DNA from: Trifolium pratense | Taxonomy: Eukaryota > Streptophyta > Magnoliopsida > Fabales > Fabaceae | NCBI RefSeq assembly: GCF_020283565.1 | Contig: NC_060062.1 | Span: 27,464,251 to 27,528,250 of the forward strand | Direction of reading: 5' to 3' | DNA length: 64,000 nucleotides | Shown here: one piece after another, positions 44,224 through 55,200 of the stretch | How positions within the stretch are numbered: position 1 is the stretch's first letter | Layout: each line of letters opens with the position of its first letter | Program-made: the position numbers and the translations under genes | Notes under the pieces: generated by a model | Told to the model about the DNA's origin: nothing | The model's input: the letters and a program-made list of their open reading frames with translations, nothing else | The model's database searches: none

Positions 44224-45393
44224 TGTTGGGTTTTTGTATGTTGGCTACATTTTGCAAAAACATCTTTTAGCCAAGTGTTGAGACATATGTGCTTACGCCA
44301 AGTGTTGCGACAGATGTAACAACACTTGTATGTCTGATTGTTCGCGGCAACTAGCGTTTTTATTTTCTACTCAATCTTTCGAAGATTTGATTGAAGAATT
44401 GTTTCGTGGTTTCTTACTCAACAAGGCGCACGTGATCAATGTGTTTCAGAAGGCAGCTGAACCCTAGTTCTATTTTCTAAAAGGATAAAATAACTTTTAG
44501 AAAATATAATATTTGTTTCAAAAATATATCTTGTGAAGATTGCTGCAGAAAATATAAAAGATTTATTTCAAATAAATCTTTGTGTTTCCAGAAGATTAGA
44601 AGATTTAATTTTAAAATATATTTACAACAAATATATTTATGGAAGGAATATTTGATGCAAAGAAAGATTTGATAAAAATATATATTTTGCATCTAGAAGA
44701 TTTCTTGGAGCTGAAGCATTATGAAAAGCCCACGAGGCTCTGCTATTTAAAGGGTGTTGCTAACCCTTATTATGCACCGAAACTTGAAGCTAAAATAGAA
44801 TATCAAAGATGTAGTCTTTTAAGGGTTTCGTGTCTTTAAGCCACTCTCTAGGAGAGTTGGTGTAAAGTGAACCACTCGAGTTGTGAGATGGTCACTATGT
44901 CCTCACTCAGAAACCTATAGGTAATGAGTTGAGTATTGTAATTGGAGGAAGCTTTTAAGCAACTCCAAATTGTGAACTTAGTCGTTGGCTAGGTGGTGAT
45001 GTTATTGAAGTGTGTCTTCATCTTTGTCAAGGAGAGTGTCTCCATTATGTTGTTATTGAAATCCTTACTGGTTGTAAGGTTGAGGGGAGTGAGACGGGGT
45101 CTCATATCTAGGAGTTCCTAGGTAGAAGTTGCATTGGGTAGGGATTAAGTGAGGAGTTGTAAACGGGGGAGTTTAGCTCCGAATTAATACTGCTGATAGT
45201 GAATTTCCTCCTGGATTGGTATCCCCCAGATTAGGCTGTTAGGCTGAACTGGGTTAACAATTATGTGTGTCGTTTATGCTTTTCAGTATATGTTTTTAAT
45301 GCTCTGTTTTATTGTTCTTACTGCTAAGACAAGTGTTGCGACAAGTGTCGGCACATCGTGGACAACACTTGTCTACTGTGTACCAGAATTTCA
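44224..45393 (+). repeat. 3' LTR of copia element
   Basis: 1,170 bp, nearly identical to the 5' LTR. Differences seen: two substitutions at the 'ttcacgccaac' versus 'ttcgcggcaac' site, one substitution in 'atccccgag' versus 'atcccccag', and one A fewer in the 'gctaaaa' run. Confidence 0.92.
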
Positions 45394-45500
45394 ATTTGCT
45401 TTATTGTTTTCTAATTTCCTAATTTGGATTTTTGTGTCAAAAAAAAAAAAAAAACTTTCCTTGGATTTCATGAGTTTTGATTATTTGTTTTTTTGTTGAA

Positions 45501-45545
<45 letters not shown>

Positions 45546-46804
45546 TTGGCTTTGGATTTCATGACTAATTAAATGCATGTTCAAATTGAGATTTCTTCCT
45601 TTCATGTATCTAAAGACACAGGTTTATGCAATTTTCACTTTGACCTTGCAGCAAAGTTTGTAGTTACTGGGTTTTTTTTTTTTTTTGTAAATAAGTTTTG
45701 ATTGTTGGATAACCTCAGTTCCTAATTTTTCTCAATTGATAACAACCTCTTTTTAATTTGATTTCAAATTAACAACTAATATAAAATATCCTATCAATTA
45801 GTTGTTACTTATTTTACTTAAGTGGCAACCACTTTAATTAGTTGTTCTTGATGGCAACCACTTTATTATATATCAATGCATACAAAATAAAATCAATTAG
45901 CCATTTACCAATCCCTAATTTTATTCCATTCTCTTTTTCGGCAAAAGACAAGTAACAGTGATTTTGAATACAAAGAAAATCAATTGAAGCTGCAATGGAA
46001 GGAACCGCCATCAAGAAGGAAACACCGTCGGATCTGCTATTAGCAAGGACACATAGCAGGAATCAGTTCAAGTGATATTATTATTGTTAATGATTTTTTT
46101 TTTATGGTGTTTTGGTTTGATGGTGTGCTTTGTGACAATTTTAGTTGATGTTAGTTTTATTGTTCTGATATTTATAAGCCTAAGAAAAATTAAGAACTCT
46201 CAATCTCTCATATTTACATGAAAAGAAAAATCTGGTATAAAAAAATGTCAACCAGCTTTGGATTATGAAAAAAGATGTTTCTCATTATTGTGTTTCATTC
46301 ATTTTCGTATTTCATATCATTATATTTTATTCCTTCAATTTGTAATGATGTTGCTTCCTGCTCTACTTAGATCTTTGCTTTATTTTTTTTTTTTCATGTG
46401 CAATCAGAGGTTCTTGCTGTTCATCAAATTGAGGATAAATAAAGGTATGCCATGTTAACAATCAAAACAACTATCCATTTTCTTTCTAACGTGATGAGAA
46501 TTTGCTTCATCTTTTCTCAAGGTTTTTTCGTTCCTTCCTGTTTATTTCGAAATATCTTATTTGAATTGAGGGGATGAAGACTATCAAATTGAGGGGTCAA
46601 GTTTATGAATTTCCATGGATTAGTTTTTTATGAAACTATATTTATATGAATTAGATTTGCTTGAATTAGTGTAATGAATATGAAAAAATATGATTATTTT
46701 TTGGAATTTTTTTATTTTTTCCTGGTCAATTTTACAATTTTACTTTAGTTGCATACTTTTTTTTTTTACTTTATGATTAATTATAGGATAAAGATTTATG
46801 AAAA
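45394..46804. other. Host sequence between the two LTR elements
   Basis: Continues the host interrupted at 36,711. It holds a (TTA)n microsatellite at about 45,505-45,546 and A/T runs. The part 46,230-46,320 resembles 54,980-55,060 ('ttggtataaaaa-atgt', 'gaaaaaaga'), supporting the tandem host duplication. A 26-codon frame at 45,995-46,072 (start MEGTAIKKETPSDLLL) has coding-like composition but no recognised family. Confidence 0.45.
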
Positions 46805-47237
46805 TGTTCTGGTAAAAAACAAGGGGGTTTGTATTATTTGATAATGATAGAAATACAAAGCTCTCCTTAGAGAAGAAATTGATAAACTTTACAATAATGA
46901 AAGAATGGTGGTTTCTCAGAATGAGAGTCCCTTTATTCTCTTGAAGAAGATCCTATTTATAGGCAAAACATCTCCCTCTTGTTGCTTGATAACCGCCTTG
47001 CTTGGAGAGGAATTCATGGGTAGTGGGCGGTTACTTTTCCTTCTTCTCCAAGCTTCTTCCTTCTTCTCCAAGCTTCTTCCTTCTTCTCCAAGTTTCTTCC
47101 CTCTTCTCCAAGTCATGGTGGATCATGCTTATCATGTGTTTTTCATGGTTGTTTTCACGCTTCTCCTTTAGATGCTCCCATTGGGCTTTTTCGTATTGGG
47201 CCTTAACAAATCACACCCTGGTCCATGGCCCGGTACA
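46805..47237 (-). repeat. 3' LTR of gypsy-type element
   Basis: Ends TGTACCGGGCC (minus-strand start) and CCAGAACA. It contains four near-copies of a 17-19 bp word around 'cttcttctccaag' at about 47,037-47,115. Confidence 0.9.
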
Positions 47238-48060
47238 CAGCCCCCCAAGCACGAGGCTTCAAGAAGGCGAAGTGCTTTTGATTGAAATCACTTGGCAATT
47301 ATTATGCCTCGGCGTTGTTCTATGTCGCCTATTTGTTGCTGACTTATATTCTTCGTTTGCTTGTCGCCTTTTCCTTCCTTTTGTTGTTGATATTTCTTAG
47401 CTAATTTGTACGCCCTTCTATGACCTTTGAATATCTTGATGTACGCCATTTGTGGCTTTGAATATTGTTGTCATTGTTTCTTGGCGACTTTGAGCAAGTT
47501 GGCAAGTCGCCCTTCCTCTTTTTTCATTGTATTTGCATTTTCAAGCTAGCGTTGTCACCAATCTCGCCTCTTCATCTTTCGCGATTCGTCCCTCCTTGTC
47601 TTCTTGAAATCAAATTGAAACTTTGAGGCTAGTAACTTTGTTGGTCTGTACTTCTGCTTCTTCTACTCAACATGAGTTTCTTATTTTCTTTGACACTCTA
47701 TATTTGAGGATTGTAAGTATTCTGGCGTAATCTGTCTCGCCACTTCTTTGTTGTAGTTGATTTTCGTACTGCCAGGCTTGCACGCCTTATTTTGTAACTT
47801 CTTGGCGATTTAAAAAGAATTGGCGCTGCTCGGAGTCGCCCTTCCATTATACTTTGTGTTTGGTGTTGAAAATAATCTCGCCTTTGAAATTTTTAACTTT
47901 GCACCTGCAATGTCTTTAGCACTTTAAATATAATTATATACCATTTATGAATAACTTTATACCTGATGCCTTTTGGTGGTTGCAAATGATTTGGCGTTAT
48001 AATGAATCGCCTTGCTTTGGTTGTGTATAAGCTTTTTCTGGCGGTGTTGATAATCTCGCC
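47238..48060 (-). other. 3' internal region of gypsy-type element
   Basis: Between the array and the 3' LTR, recurring 'cgcc' words ('ctcgcc', 'gtcgcc', 'ggcgac') are spread through otherwise AT-rich sequence. There is no coding frame. The purine tract GGGGGGCTG on the minus strand lies directly against the LTR. Confidence 0.5.
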
Positions 48061-48084
48061 TTTCTTCGCTGTATCTTTTTCTGA

Positions 48085-50200
48085 CGCTCCCTACGGGTAA
48101 CGCCAAGGCATTTCGACCTTGTTTTATTTTCTTTTTCTGACGCCCCCAACTCGTAAGACTTACAGGTAACGCCAAGGCCTTTCAACCTTATTTTATTTTC
48201 TTTTTCTGACGTACCCAACTCGTAAGACTTACAGGTAACGCCGAGGCCTTTCAACCTTGTTTTATTTTCTTTTTCTGACGTACCCAACTCGTAAGACTTA
48301 CAGGTAACGCCAAGGCCTTTCAACCTTGTTTTATTTTCTTTTTCTGACGTACCCAACTCGTAAGACTTACAGGTAACGCCAAGGCCTTTCAACCTTGTTT
48401 TATTTTCTTTTTCTGACGTACCCAACTCGTAAGACTTACAGGTAACGCCAAGGCCTTTCAACCTTGTTTTATTTTCTTTTTCTGACGTACCCAACTCGTA
48501 AGACTTACAGGTAACGCCAAGGCCTTTCAACCTTGTTTTATTTTCTTTTTCTGACGTACCCAACTCGTAAGACTTACAGGTAACGCCAAGGCCTTTCAAC
48601 CTTGTTTTATTTTTTTTTTCTGACGTACCCAACTCGTAAGACTTACAGGTAACGCCAAGGCATTTCGACCTTGTTTTATTTTCTTTTTCTGACGCCCCCA
48701 ACTCGTAAGACTTACAGGTAACGCCAAGGCCTTTCAACCTTATTTTATTTTCTTTTTCTGACGTACCCAACTCGTAAGACTTACAGGTAACGCCAAGGCC
48801 TTTCAACCTTGTTTTATTTTCTTTTTCTGACGTACCCAACTCGTAAGACTTACAGGTAACGCCAAGGCCTTTCAACCTTGTTTTATTTTCCTTTTTCTGA
48901 CGTACCCAACTCGTAAGACTTACAGGTAACGCCAAGGCCTTTCAACCTTGTTTTATTTTCTTTTTCTGACGTACCCAACTCGTAAGACTTACAGGTAACG
49001 CCAAGGCCTTTCAACCTTGTTTTATTTTCCTTTTTCTGACGTACCCAACTCGTAAGACTTACAGGTAACGCCAAGGCCTTTCAACCTTGTTTTATTTTTC
49101 TTTTTCTGACGTACCCAACTCGTAAGACTTACAGGTAACGCCAAGGCCTTTCAACCTTGTTTTATTTTCTTTTTCTGACGTACCCAACTCGTAAGACTTA
49201 CAGGTAACGCCAAGGCCTTTCAACCTTGTTTTATTTTCTTTTTCTGACGTACCCAACTCGTAAGACTTACAGGTAACGCCAAGGCCTTTCAACCTTGTTT
49301 TATTTTTTTTTTCTGACGTACCCAACTCGTAAGACTTACAGGTAACGCCAAGGCATTTCGACCTTGTTTTATTTTCTTTTTCTGACGCCCCCAACTCGTA
49401 AGACTTACAGGTAACGCCAAGGCCTTTCAACCTTATTTTATTTTCTTTTTCTGACGTACCCAACTCGTAAGACTTACAGGTAACGCCAAGGCCTTTCAAC
49501 CTTGTTTTATTTTCTTTTTCTGACGTACCCAACTCGTAAGACTTACAGGTAACGCCAAGGCCTTTCAACCTTGTTTTATTTTCCTTTTTCTGACGTACCC
49601 AACTCGTAAGACTTACAGGTAACGCCAAGGCCTTTCAACCTTGTTTTATTTTCTTTTTCTGACGTACCCAACTCGTAAGACTTACAGGTAACGCCAAGGC
49701 CTTTCAACCTTGTTTTATTTTCCTTTTTCTGACGTACCCAACTCGTAAGACTTACAGGTAACGCCAAGGCCTTTCAACCTTGTTTTATTTTTCTTTTTCT
49801 GACGTACCCAACTCGTAAGACTTACAGGTAACGCCAAGGCCTTTCAACCTTGCTTTATTTTCTTTTTCTGACGTACCCAACTCGTAAGACTTACAGGTAA
49901 CGCCAAGGCCTTTCAACCTTGTTTTATTTTTCTTTTTCTGACGTACCCAACTCGTAAGACTTACAGGTAACGCCAAGGCCTTTCAACCTTGTTTTATTTT
50001 TCTTTTTCTGACGTACCCAACTCGTAAGACTTACAGGTAACGCCAAGGCCTTTCAACCTTGTTTTATTTTTCTTTTTCTGACGTACCCAACTCGTAAGAC
50101 TTACAGGTAACGCCAAGGCCTTTCAACCTTGTTTTATTTTTCTTTTTCTGACGTACCCAACTCGTAAGACTTACAGGTAACGCCAAGGCCTTTCAACCTT
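48085..50200 (-). repeat. 69-bp tandem array (about 30 units), open reading frame on minus strand
   Basis: Unit core on the plus strand: 'acgtacccaactcgtaagac', then 'ttacaggtaacgccaaggcc', 'tttcaacc' and T-rich spacer; 69 bp, some units 70 bp. At 69 bp the minus strand stays open and encodes a 23-residue repeat with GLGVTCKSYELG and a lysine-rich spacer; 70-bp units shift the frame. Variants ('ggcatttcgacc', 'acgcccccaac', 'cttatttta') recur as a linked multi-unit block at about 48,101-48,260, 48,650-48,800 and 49,340-49,500, which shows multi-unit duplication. Each unit has a CAAGG ... CCTTG mini-hairpin. Arrays in this 3' position of LTR elements are a known source of plant satellites. Confidence 0.9.
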
Positions 50201-50440
50201 ACATTTGGTTCAGCGCTCACATCTGAGTTGATCTTTAATAAAGATTCAGAGCTCAAGTTTGAGATAACCATTTTTTATTTTTTATTTTTTTTTTATTTTT
50301 TTTTTTGGTTCAGAGCCCGTAACTTAATCAGGTTGACCTTTATTCCATCACCGGTTAACCTTTATTGGTCTAGAGCCGGCTGGCTTCATTTATTCTTGGT
50401 TCAGAGCCCGCAACTTAATCATGATCGCTGCAAATAAGCT
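50201..50440 (-). repeat. Second short repeat family next to 69-bp array
   Basis: 'ggttcagagcccg' with 'aacttaatca' occurs at about 50,308 and 50,399. Related words 'ggttcagcgctca' and 'ggtctagagccgg' occur at 50,208 and 50,368. This is a diverged repeat of about 45-90 bp period with T runs between. Confidence 0.6.
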
Positions 50441-50849
50441 TTGATACATTAGGTTCAACAATAATAATATATGAAAAATAAAACAAACGAAAATGATACC
50501 GCCATGGGTGGTTTGTTGCGGCGCTCCTCGCCTAGCAAGAAAAACAATTATGTTTTGGCGTGGTGAGACTGAGTTCCATTGCGGTAGTCATCGCGGAATA
50601 TGCTTCAACCTGAAATATTAGTTGGCGGCTTCTATCTCGCCGAGTGATAATTACTGAATTTTCATCTCAATTTTCCACATTTGTTCGTTACCCTGTGCTA
50701 TGATCAACTTGATAACTTTGTTAGGTACAAAGGAAATAAAACTATCACAGTATCATGCATCAGATGTTCTCTATAATAATCAACAGCTATACTATCGAGA
50801 AATTAAAAGATTAAACACCAAACATCATAGAACTTTTGGTAGTTTGAGG

Positions 50850-51420
50850 TTCTAGCATCAGAAGCATATAATCGCTATATCAATACAGTATAATGTCCCA
50901 CTCCAAATATTGTCCTTAGTTTCATTTTCTATTGGTACATTACTATCACTAATTACATCAATTTGTTCATCACATTGATCAAGTTGCATGGCAAATAAAT
51001 GGGACAATGCAGGAAGGGATGATATGAGTTCAACGCTTAATAGTTTCATTGTTTCAACTTATCCAGTACCCTACTAATAGAATGCAACATGATCTCATGT
51101 TGCTATGCAGTTTATTTTTGTGGTGCTCTAACAATTTCCTTGAATAACTAAGAAGCATTTTGTGTTAATTATAAGTACAAATAACATATTATCAAAACAG
51201 AAGGAGTGAGAACTATATGATTAAATGGTAAGTTGCAAGAAAAGAACGTTAACACCTGATCGAGATGAACAGAACGACCGACGGTGAGATGGCGATTCCT
51301 CCATAACCGACCGCGGCGATGACAATTTCTCCACAACTGACGTCGGAGGCGATTTCTTAACGAATATAACGGCGGCGATGGCGACTTCATTGTTTCCGCC
51401 TGGATTGAGAGCAGAGTTGC
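50850..51420 (-). pseudogene. Possible captured gene fragment inside gypsy-type element
   Basis: On the minus strand an ATG at 51,390 opens a 45-codon Arg-rich frame (MKSPSPPLYSLRNRL...) ending at a good donor (GATCAG|gtgtta, about 51,256). Further down, 51,052-50,930 encodes a coding-like stretch (MKLLSVELISSLPALSHLFA). GC-rich exon-like and AT-rich intron-like parts are unlike the rest of the element and resemble a piece of a host gene with an intron. I do not recognise the protein. It could equally be old element sequence. Confidence 0.35.
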
Positions 51421-51666
51421 CGTAAAGAAAACAATGTGTTAGTGGCGGCGTGGCGGTTCTTGGATGGTGTGATAACAGATGCATGGCGATGCAAAGACGA
51501 GGACGCGATGCGATTCTCCGTATACACGCTTCTTTCTTTATTGATGAGTGGAGCCAAACAAAATCCTCCGGATCAAAACTATAATAATAATAATAATAAT
51601 AATAACATAGAGATATATCCAAAAGAGATGTCAAGTTGTAACTTCTGCTTCTTTCTCATCTGCCCT

Positions 51667-51774
51667 TTAAGCCTTGATGGCCGCAATGTGAGTCTGCAAA
51701 CGCCGAATTTCTACGACGGCGGCTTGCAAGGTGTTAACGCTAGAATTATCGTTGTTTCCATGCTCTCCAGCCAT
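51667..51774 (-). pseudogene. 35-codon gag N-terminal stub
   Basis: Minus strand, ATG at 51,774, 85 bp after the primer-site block: MAGEHGNNDNSSVNTLQAAV, continuing to a TAA at 51,667. Position and the start (MAG, Asn-rich, then an amphipathic segment) fit the beginning of a plant gypsy gag. The remainder is deleted. It is possibly kept because packaging signals overlap the gag start; that is inference. Confidence 0.6.
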
Positions 51775-51837
51775 GTGAAGATGTTTGATTTTTCGTCTAG
51801 TTGCTGTGATAGGCTGGGATCAAATGATTTTACCGCA

Positions 51838-51858
51838 GCCCCACGGTGGGCGCCAAAA
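51838..51858 (-). other. Primer-binding site of gypsy-type element
   Basis: Minus strand TTTTGGCGCCCACCGTGGGG directly after the 5' LTR; this fixes element polarity. Confidence 0.75.
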
Positions 51859-52291
51859 TGTTCTGGTAAAAAACAAGGGGGTTTGTATTATTTGATAATG
51901 ATAGAAATACAAAGCTCTCCTTAGAGAAGAAATTGATAAACTTTACAATAATGAAAGAATGGTGGTTTCTCAGAATGAGAGTCCCTTTATTCTCTTGAAG
52001 AAGATCCTATTTATAGGCAAAACATCTCCCTCTTGTTGCTTGATAACCGCCTTGCTTGGAGAGGAATTCATGGGTAGTGGGCGGTTACTTTTCCTTCTTC
52101 TCCAAGCTTCTTCCTTCTTCTCCAAGCTTCTTCCTTCTTCTCCAAGTTTCTTCCCTCTTCTCCAAGTCATGGTGGATCATGCTTATCATGTGTTTTTCAT
52201 GGTTGTTTTCACGCTTCTCCTTTAGATGCTCCCATTGGGCTTTTTCGTATTGGGCCTTAACAAATCACACCCTGGTCCATGGCCCGGTACA
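51859..52291 (-). repeat. 5' LTR of gypsy-type element
   Basis: 433 bp, same as the other LTR by eye. The minus-strand TATA box CTATAAATAG lies at about 52,006-52,015 and would start the element transcript. Confidence 0.9.
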
Positions 52292-55200
52292 GAAAACTTT
52301 AATCCTTAGATTTCTAGGAATTTTGATTATGATGATGCAAAGTTTATTTCTATCACATGTAAAAGAAGTTGCATAAGATATTTTTCATCAAATCTTTCAT
52401 TGGTTGATTGGTTAGAACAATACTTGAATGAGTTAATTGGTTTGTGTGTTGAAACATAATGCTTTTAATAACACTAAGTAGTGTTGTGCTAATTTGAAGC
52501 TCTAATTTTTAACGACCAAAACACCTGTTTTAATGATATTGAATGAAAGGATGCATTTTTTTGGCAGACTTCACATTTTGACCTTGAACTCCTACTTTTG
52601 GTAATTCTTTCACAGTCAAACAAAAAAATTTGGCAAGGCTGAACACACAGTGTTGTGTCACTTTCAACTCTGCTTTTCTTCTTTTCTTTGTGCATCTTGA
52701 CCATCCCATTTTGGTGAAAAACCAAAAGCTGTTACTTTGCAATCCTATTCTACAAGCTGTGACAAATGTTTTCAAAATTCAAATTTCAAAAATCCCTCCG
52801 AAGTTTAAAAAACAATGCTTACCTTTGTGACTCCTCTTTTTCTTCCTTTGTGATTCCTCTTTTGGACAATTTTTTGAATTGACCATTGAGAAACAATTGT
52901 TATCGTGTAATGTTGTAATGAGCCATATTTTTCGTAAGCCCAGTTTAATTCCCAACACAAACAAAAAAAATTGGCAAGGTCAGATCATTTTAATTTGCAT
53001 ATATTATAAGGATTCTCCCTCTTCTCTGTTTTTTTTGCCTCCTCCATCTCCAATAATAGGTGAGATGGGGTGCATTTCCATCCTCACTTTGGTTGATTAA
53101 TGTCTTGAACACAATCAGGTGAGATCTATATAAATTTTTTTCCCTGTTCTTGCTTTTATTGTTGAACACAATCAGTTTTATTTCTTTTTTTTTTATTTTG
53201 TATTTAAATGACAACACTGAATGTATTTTTATCTGATTATTTGTGTAAATTCAATTAATCACTCCATGTTTACATTCATTTTTACTTGAATTATGGTTTT
53301 TCCTTCAGGTGTCTGCGAAATGTACAAATGTGCCTGGATTGAAGCATTATTTTGGAAGAAGACCTGTTGGTTTACGAGCAAGGAGGCCTTTCATGCCTTC
53401 ACCATTCTATCCACCACATGCTTACTGGTAAGCTATCATTAGAAGCTAAATAAACTACTTACCTAGAATTTGTTGTTACTTTTGTTTGTCTCTATCATCC
53501 ATTTTGTAAGTTTTATGTCTTAAAAAGTAAATATGTTACTTTTTGTTTACATGGTGCTTCACATTGTGACTGTGATATTTGAAATTAGTGGATGGATTTG
53601 CTTCACATGTGTCTTTGTTGTGCCATAGAAAAAAGGAAAACAACAAAGTCAACAATTCAATTGTTTTGTAGTGATTAATATTAGTATGTTTGCTTGCATC
53701 CAGATTCACAACATATGTTGAATTTAGGTCCTTTGAGATATAATTGCAAGTTGCTTCAATTACATTTTATATTGTTATTGTTATTACGAGATTATATGTT
53801 TTCTCCTATATTGATTGATATTTTAGTTGTTAGTTTCATTGTTGGGTATATGGCTTGATTGAAGGTTTATGAAAGAATCCTACATCCATATGATATGACA
53901 AGATGATCAAGAGAATAGTTGAATGGTTGTTCCATATGCTCATAAGTAAGTAAGATGCATCTTATTTTTTAGTTTACTTTATTGATAGAATAGAGGTTCA
54001 CCCAATTTATGGTATTTAAGCTTAATGTTATAGAATAATTCATTTTTTAGTATATAATGCTTGATTGAAGGTTTATAGGCTTCAACTGCAATGTAAGATT
54101 ATAAGATAAATTTTGTGGAATGTTGTAAGGTTGCAAAGAATCTGCCATTTATTTGATGTAAGGCTTATTTTTTTATTTTTTTTGAAGAAGCTAAATCATG
54201 TAAGGCTTATTGAAAAGGAATCAAATGTGCTTCTATTTGATCGGGAGTAGTATAATCTCTCATATACCTTACTTTGAAGGGTGTTTGGTAGTCTAAGGTT
54301 TTGCTTTTAGTTTTATCATCACCAGCTCATTGTCTTCTGTTATAATTTTGTCATCAACTATTTTTGACATGAGTGTGGAATGGTTGCAGGAAAGAGGTAA
54401 GATGAAGGGAGGTTACAAAGGGAGATAGCGCCAACACAAATTGTTACAGAACAATGAGATAATTTTGAGGATTATATTTAGTTTTATTATAGTGTGTAGT
54501 ATTTCTTTGATTTTCCTTTCCATTACTTAATTTCATTTTATTATTACTACTACGTGCAAGAATTATAACTATAGAGGACATTAAGAGCATACCACTAGCC
54601 TATTGTTACTCCTACTGTCATGATAGAGATTGTATGGGAACTAGGCATTGAATCTTTTCTAGGCATGTGATCTATTTGTAATTTTTTTAGATATGATTTG
54701 TAGCATAACTAAAGTAGTTAATGATTATGTAAATCCAAATATTTTTCAATGATAAAGAAGTTTTTTTTTTTTTTTTTCCATACTTCTCTTTTTATATGTT
54801 GCTTTCCCTACAATGTTTTTGGGGATACTTTTAGTGAAAAAAATGAAAGCAAAGTGCTTGCACATTGAAAAACTTATGTAAATTACGGCATAGTTTTTTA
54901 AATAGGTGAAGTAGTGTAAAACAAATGAATTAAAATGAATTAAAACAAGAGACATATTAGTTTTGTGTTGTATATATAATTTTTTCAAAAAATTGGTATA
55001 AAAAGATGTGAAAAAGCTTTGATTTTTGAAAAAAGACATTAGTTTCTCATTATTATCATACAAATGTTATTTTATGACAATATAAATTTGAAGGTAAACG
55101 GAAATCTCCTAATATTGGGTTCCATTCATTAAGTTTTTCTTGGTTCAAGAGATTTCATTTTGCTAACAACTTATATTTATCACATAACATTTACTCTTCA

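Larger units (their letters stand above)
36712..45393 (+). mobile_element. Young SIRE-like Ty1/copia LTR retrotransposon, internally decayed
   Basis: Two LTRs (36,712-37,882 and 44,224-45,393) begin TGTTGGG and end TTTCA. The 5-bp target duplication ATTTG lies at 36,707-36,711 and 45,394-45,398. A primer-binding site matching initiator Met tRNA (TGGTATCAGAGC) follows the 5' LTR, and a polypurine tract (AAAGGGGGAGAT) precedes the 3' LTR. The 6.3-kb interior lacks gag, protease, RT and RNase H; I find only env-like remnants and a short integrase motif. By eye the LTRs differ by three substitutions and one 1-bp indel, so insertion was recent even though the interior is non-coding. It must have been mobilised in trans. 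Confidence 0.93.
46805..52291 (-). mobile_element. Young non-autonomous gypsy-type LTR retrotransposon with tandem array
   Basis: LTRs at 46,805-47,237 and 51,859-52,291 (433 bp each, no difference seen by eye), with the 5-bp target duplication GAAAA at 46,800-46,804 and 52,292-52,296. Orientation is minus: after the LTR at 51,859 the minus strand reads TTTTGGCGCCCACCGTGGGG, the primer-site block typical of many plant gypsy elements. A TATA box (CTATAAATAG) sits on the minus strand at about 52,006-52,015, and a G-rich purine tract abuts the other LTR at 47,238. The 4.6-kb interior has a 35-codon gag stub, no pol, a possible captured gene piece and a roughly 30-unit 69-bp tandem array at its 3' end. 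Confidence 0.92.

Noticed and set aside
45995..46072. A 26-codon frame starting MEGTAIKKE
   Set aside because: Too short and without a supported splice partner. Noted in the host-sequence entry only.
46905..47400. Open frames in the gypsy LTRs (present twice)
   Set aside because: They are duplicated because they lie in the LTRs. No domain, and the repeat 'cttcttctcc' explains the low complexity.
47997..48935. A 312-codon repeated 'protein' on the minus strand
   Set aside because: It is the 69-bp tandem array read through. There is no start context or domain, and 70-bp units break the frame elsewhere. Kept as a repeat, not a gene.
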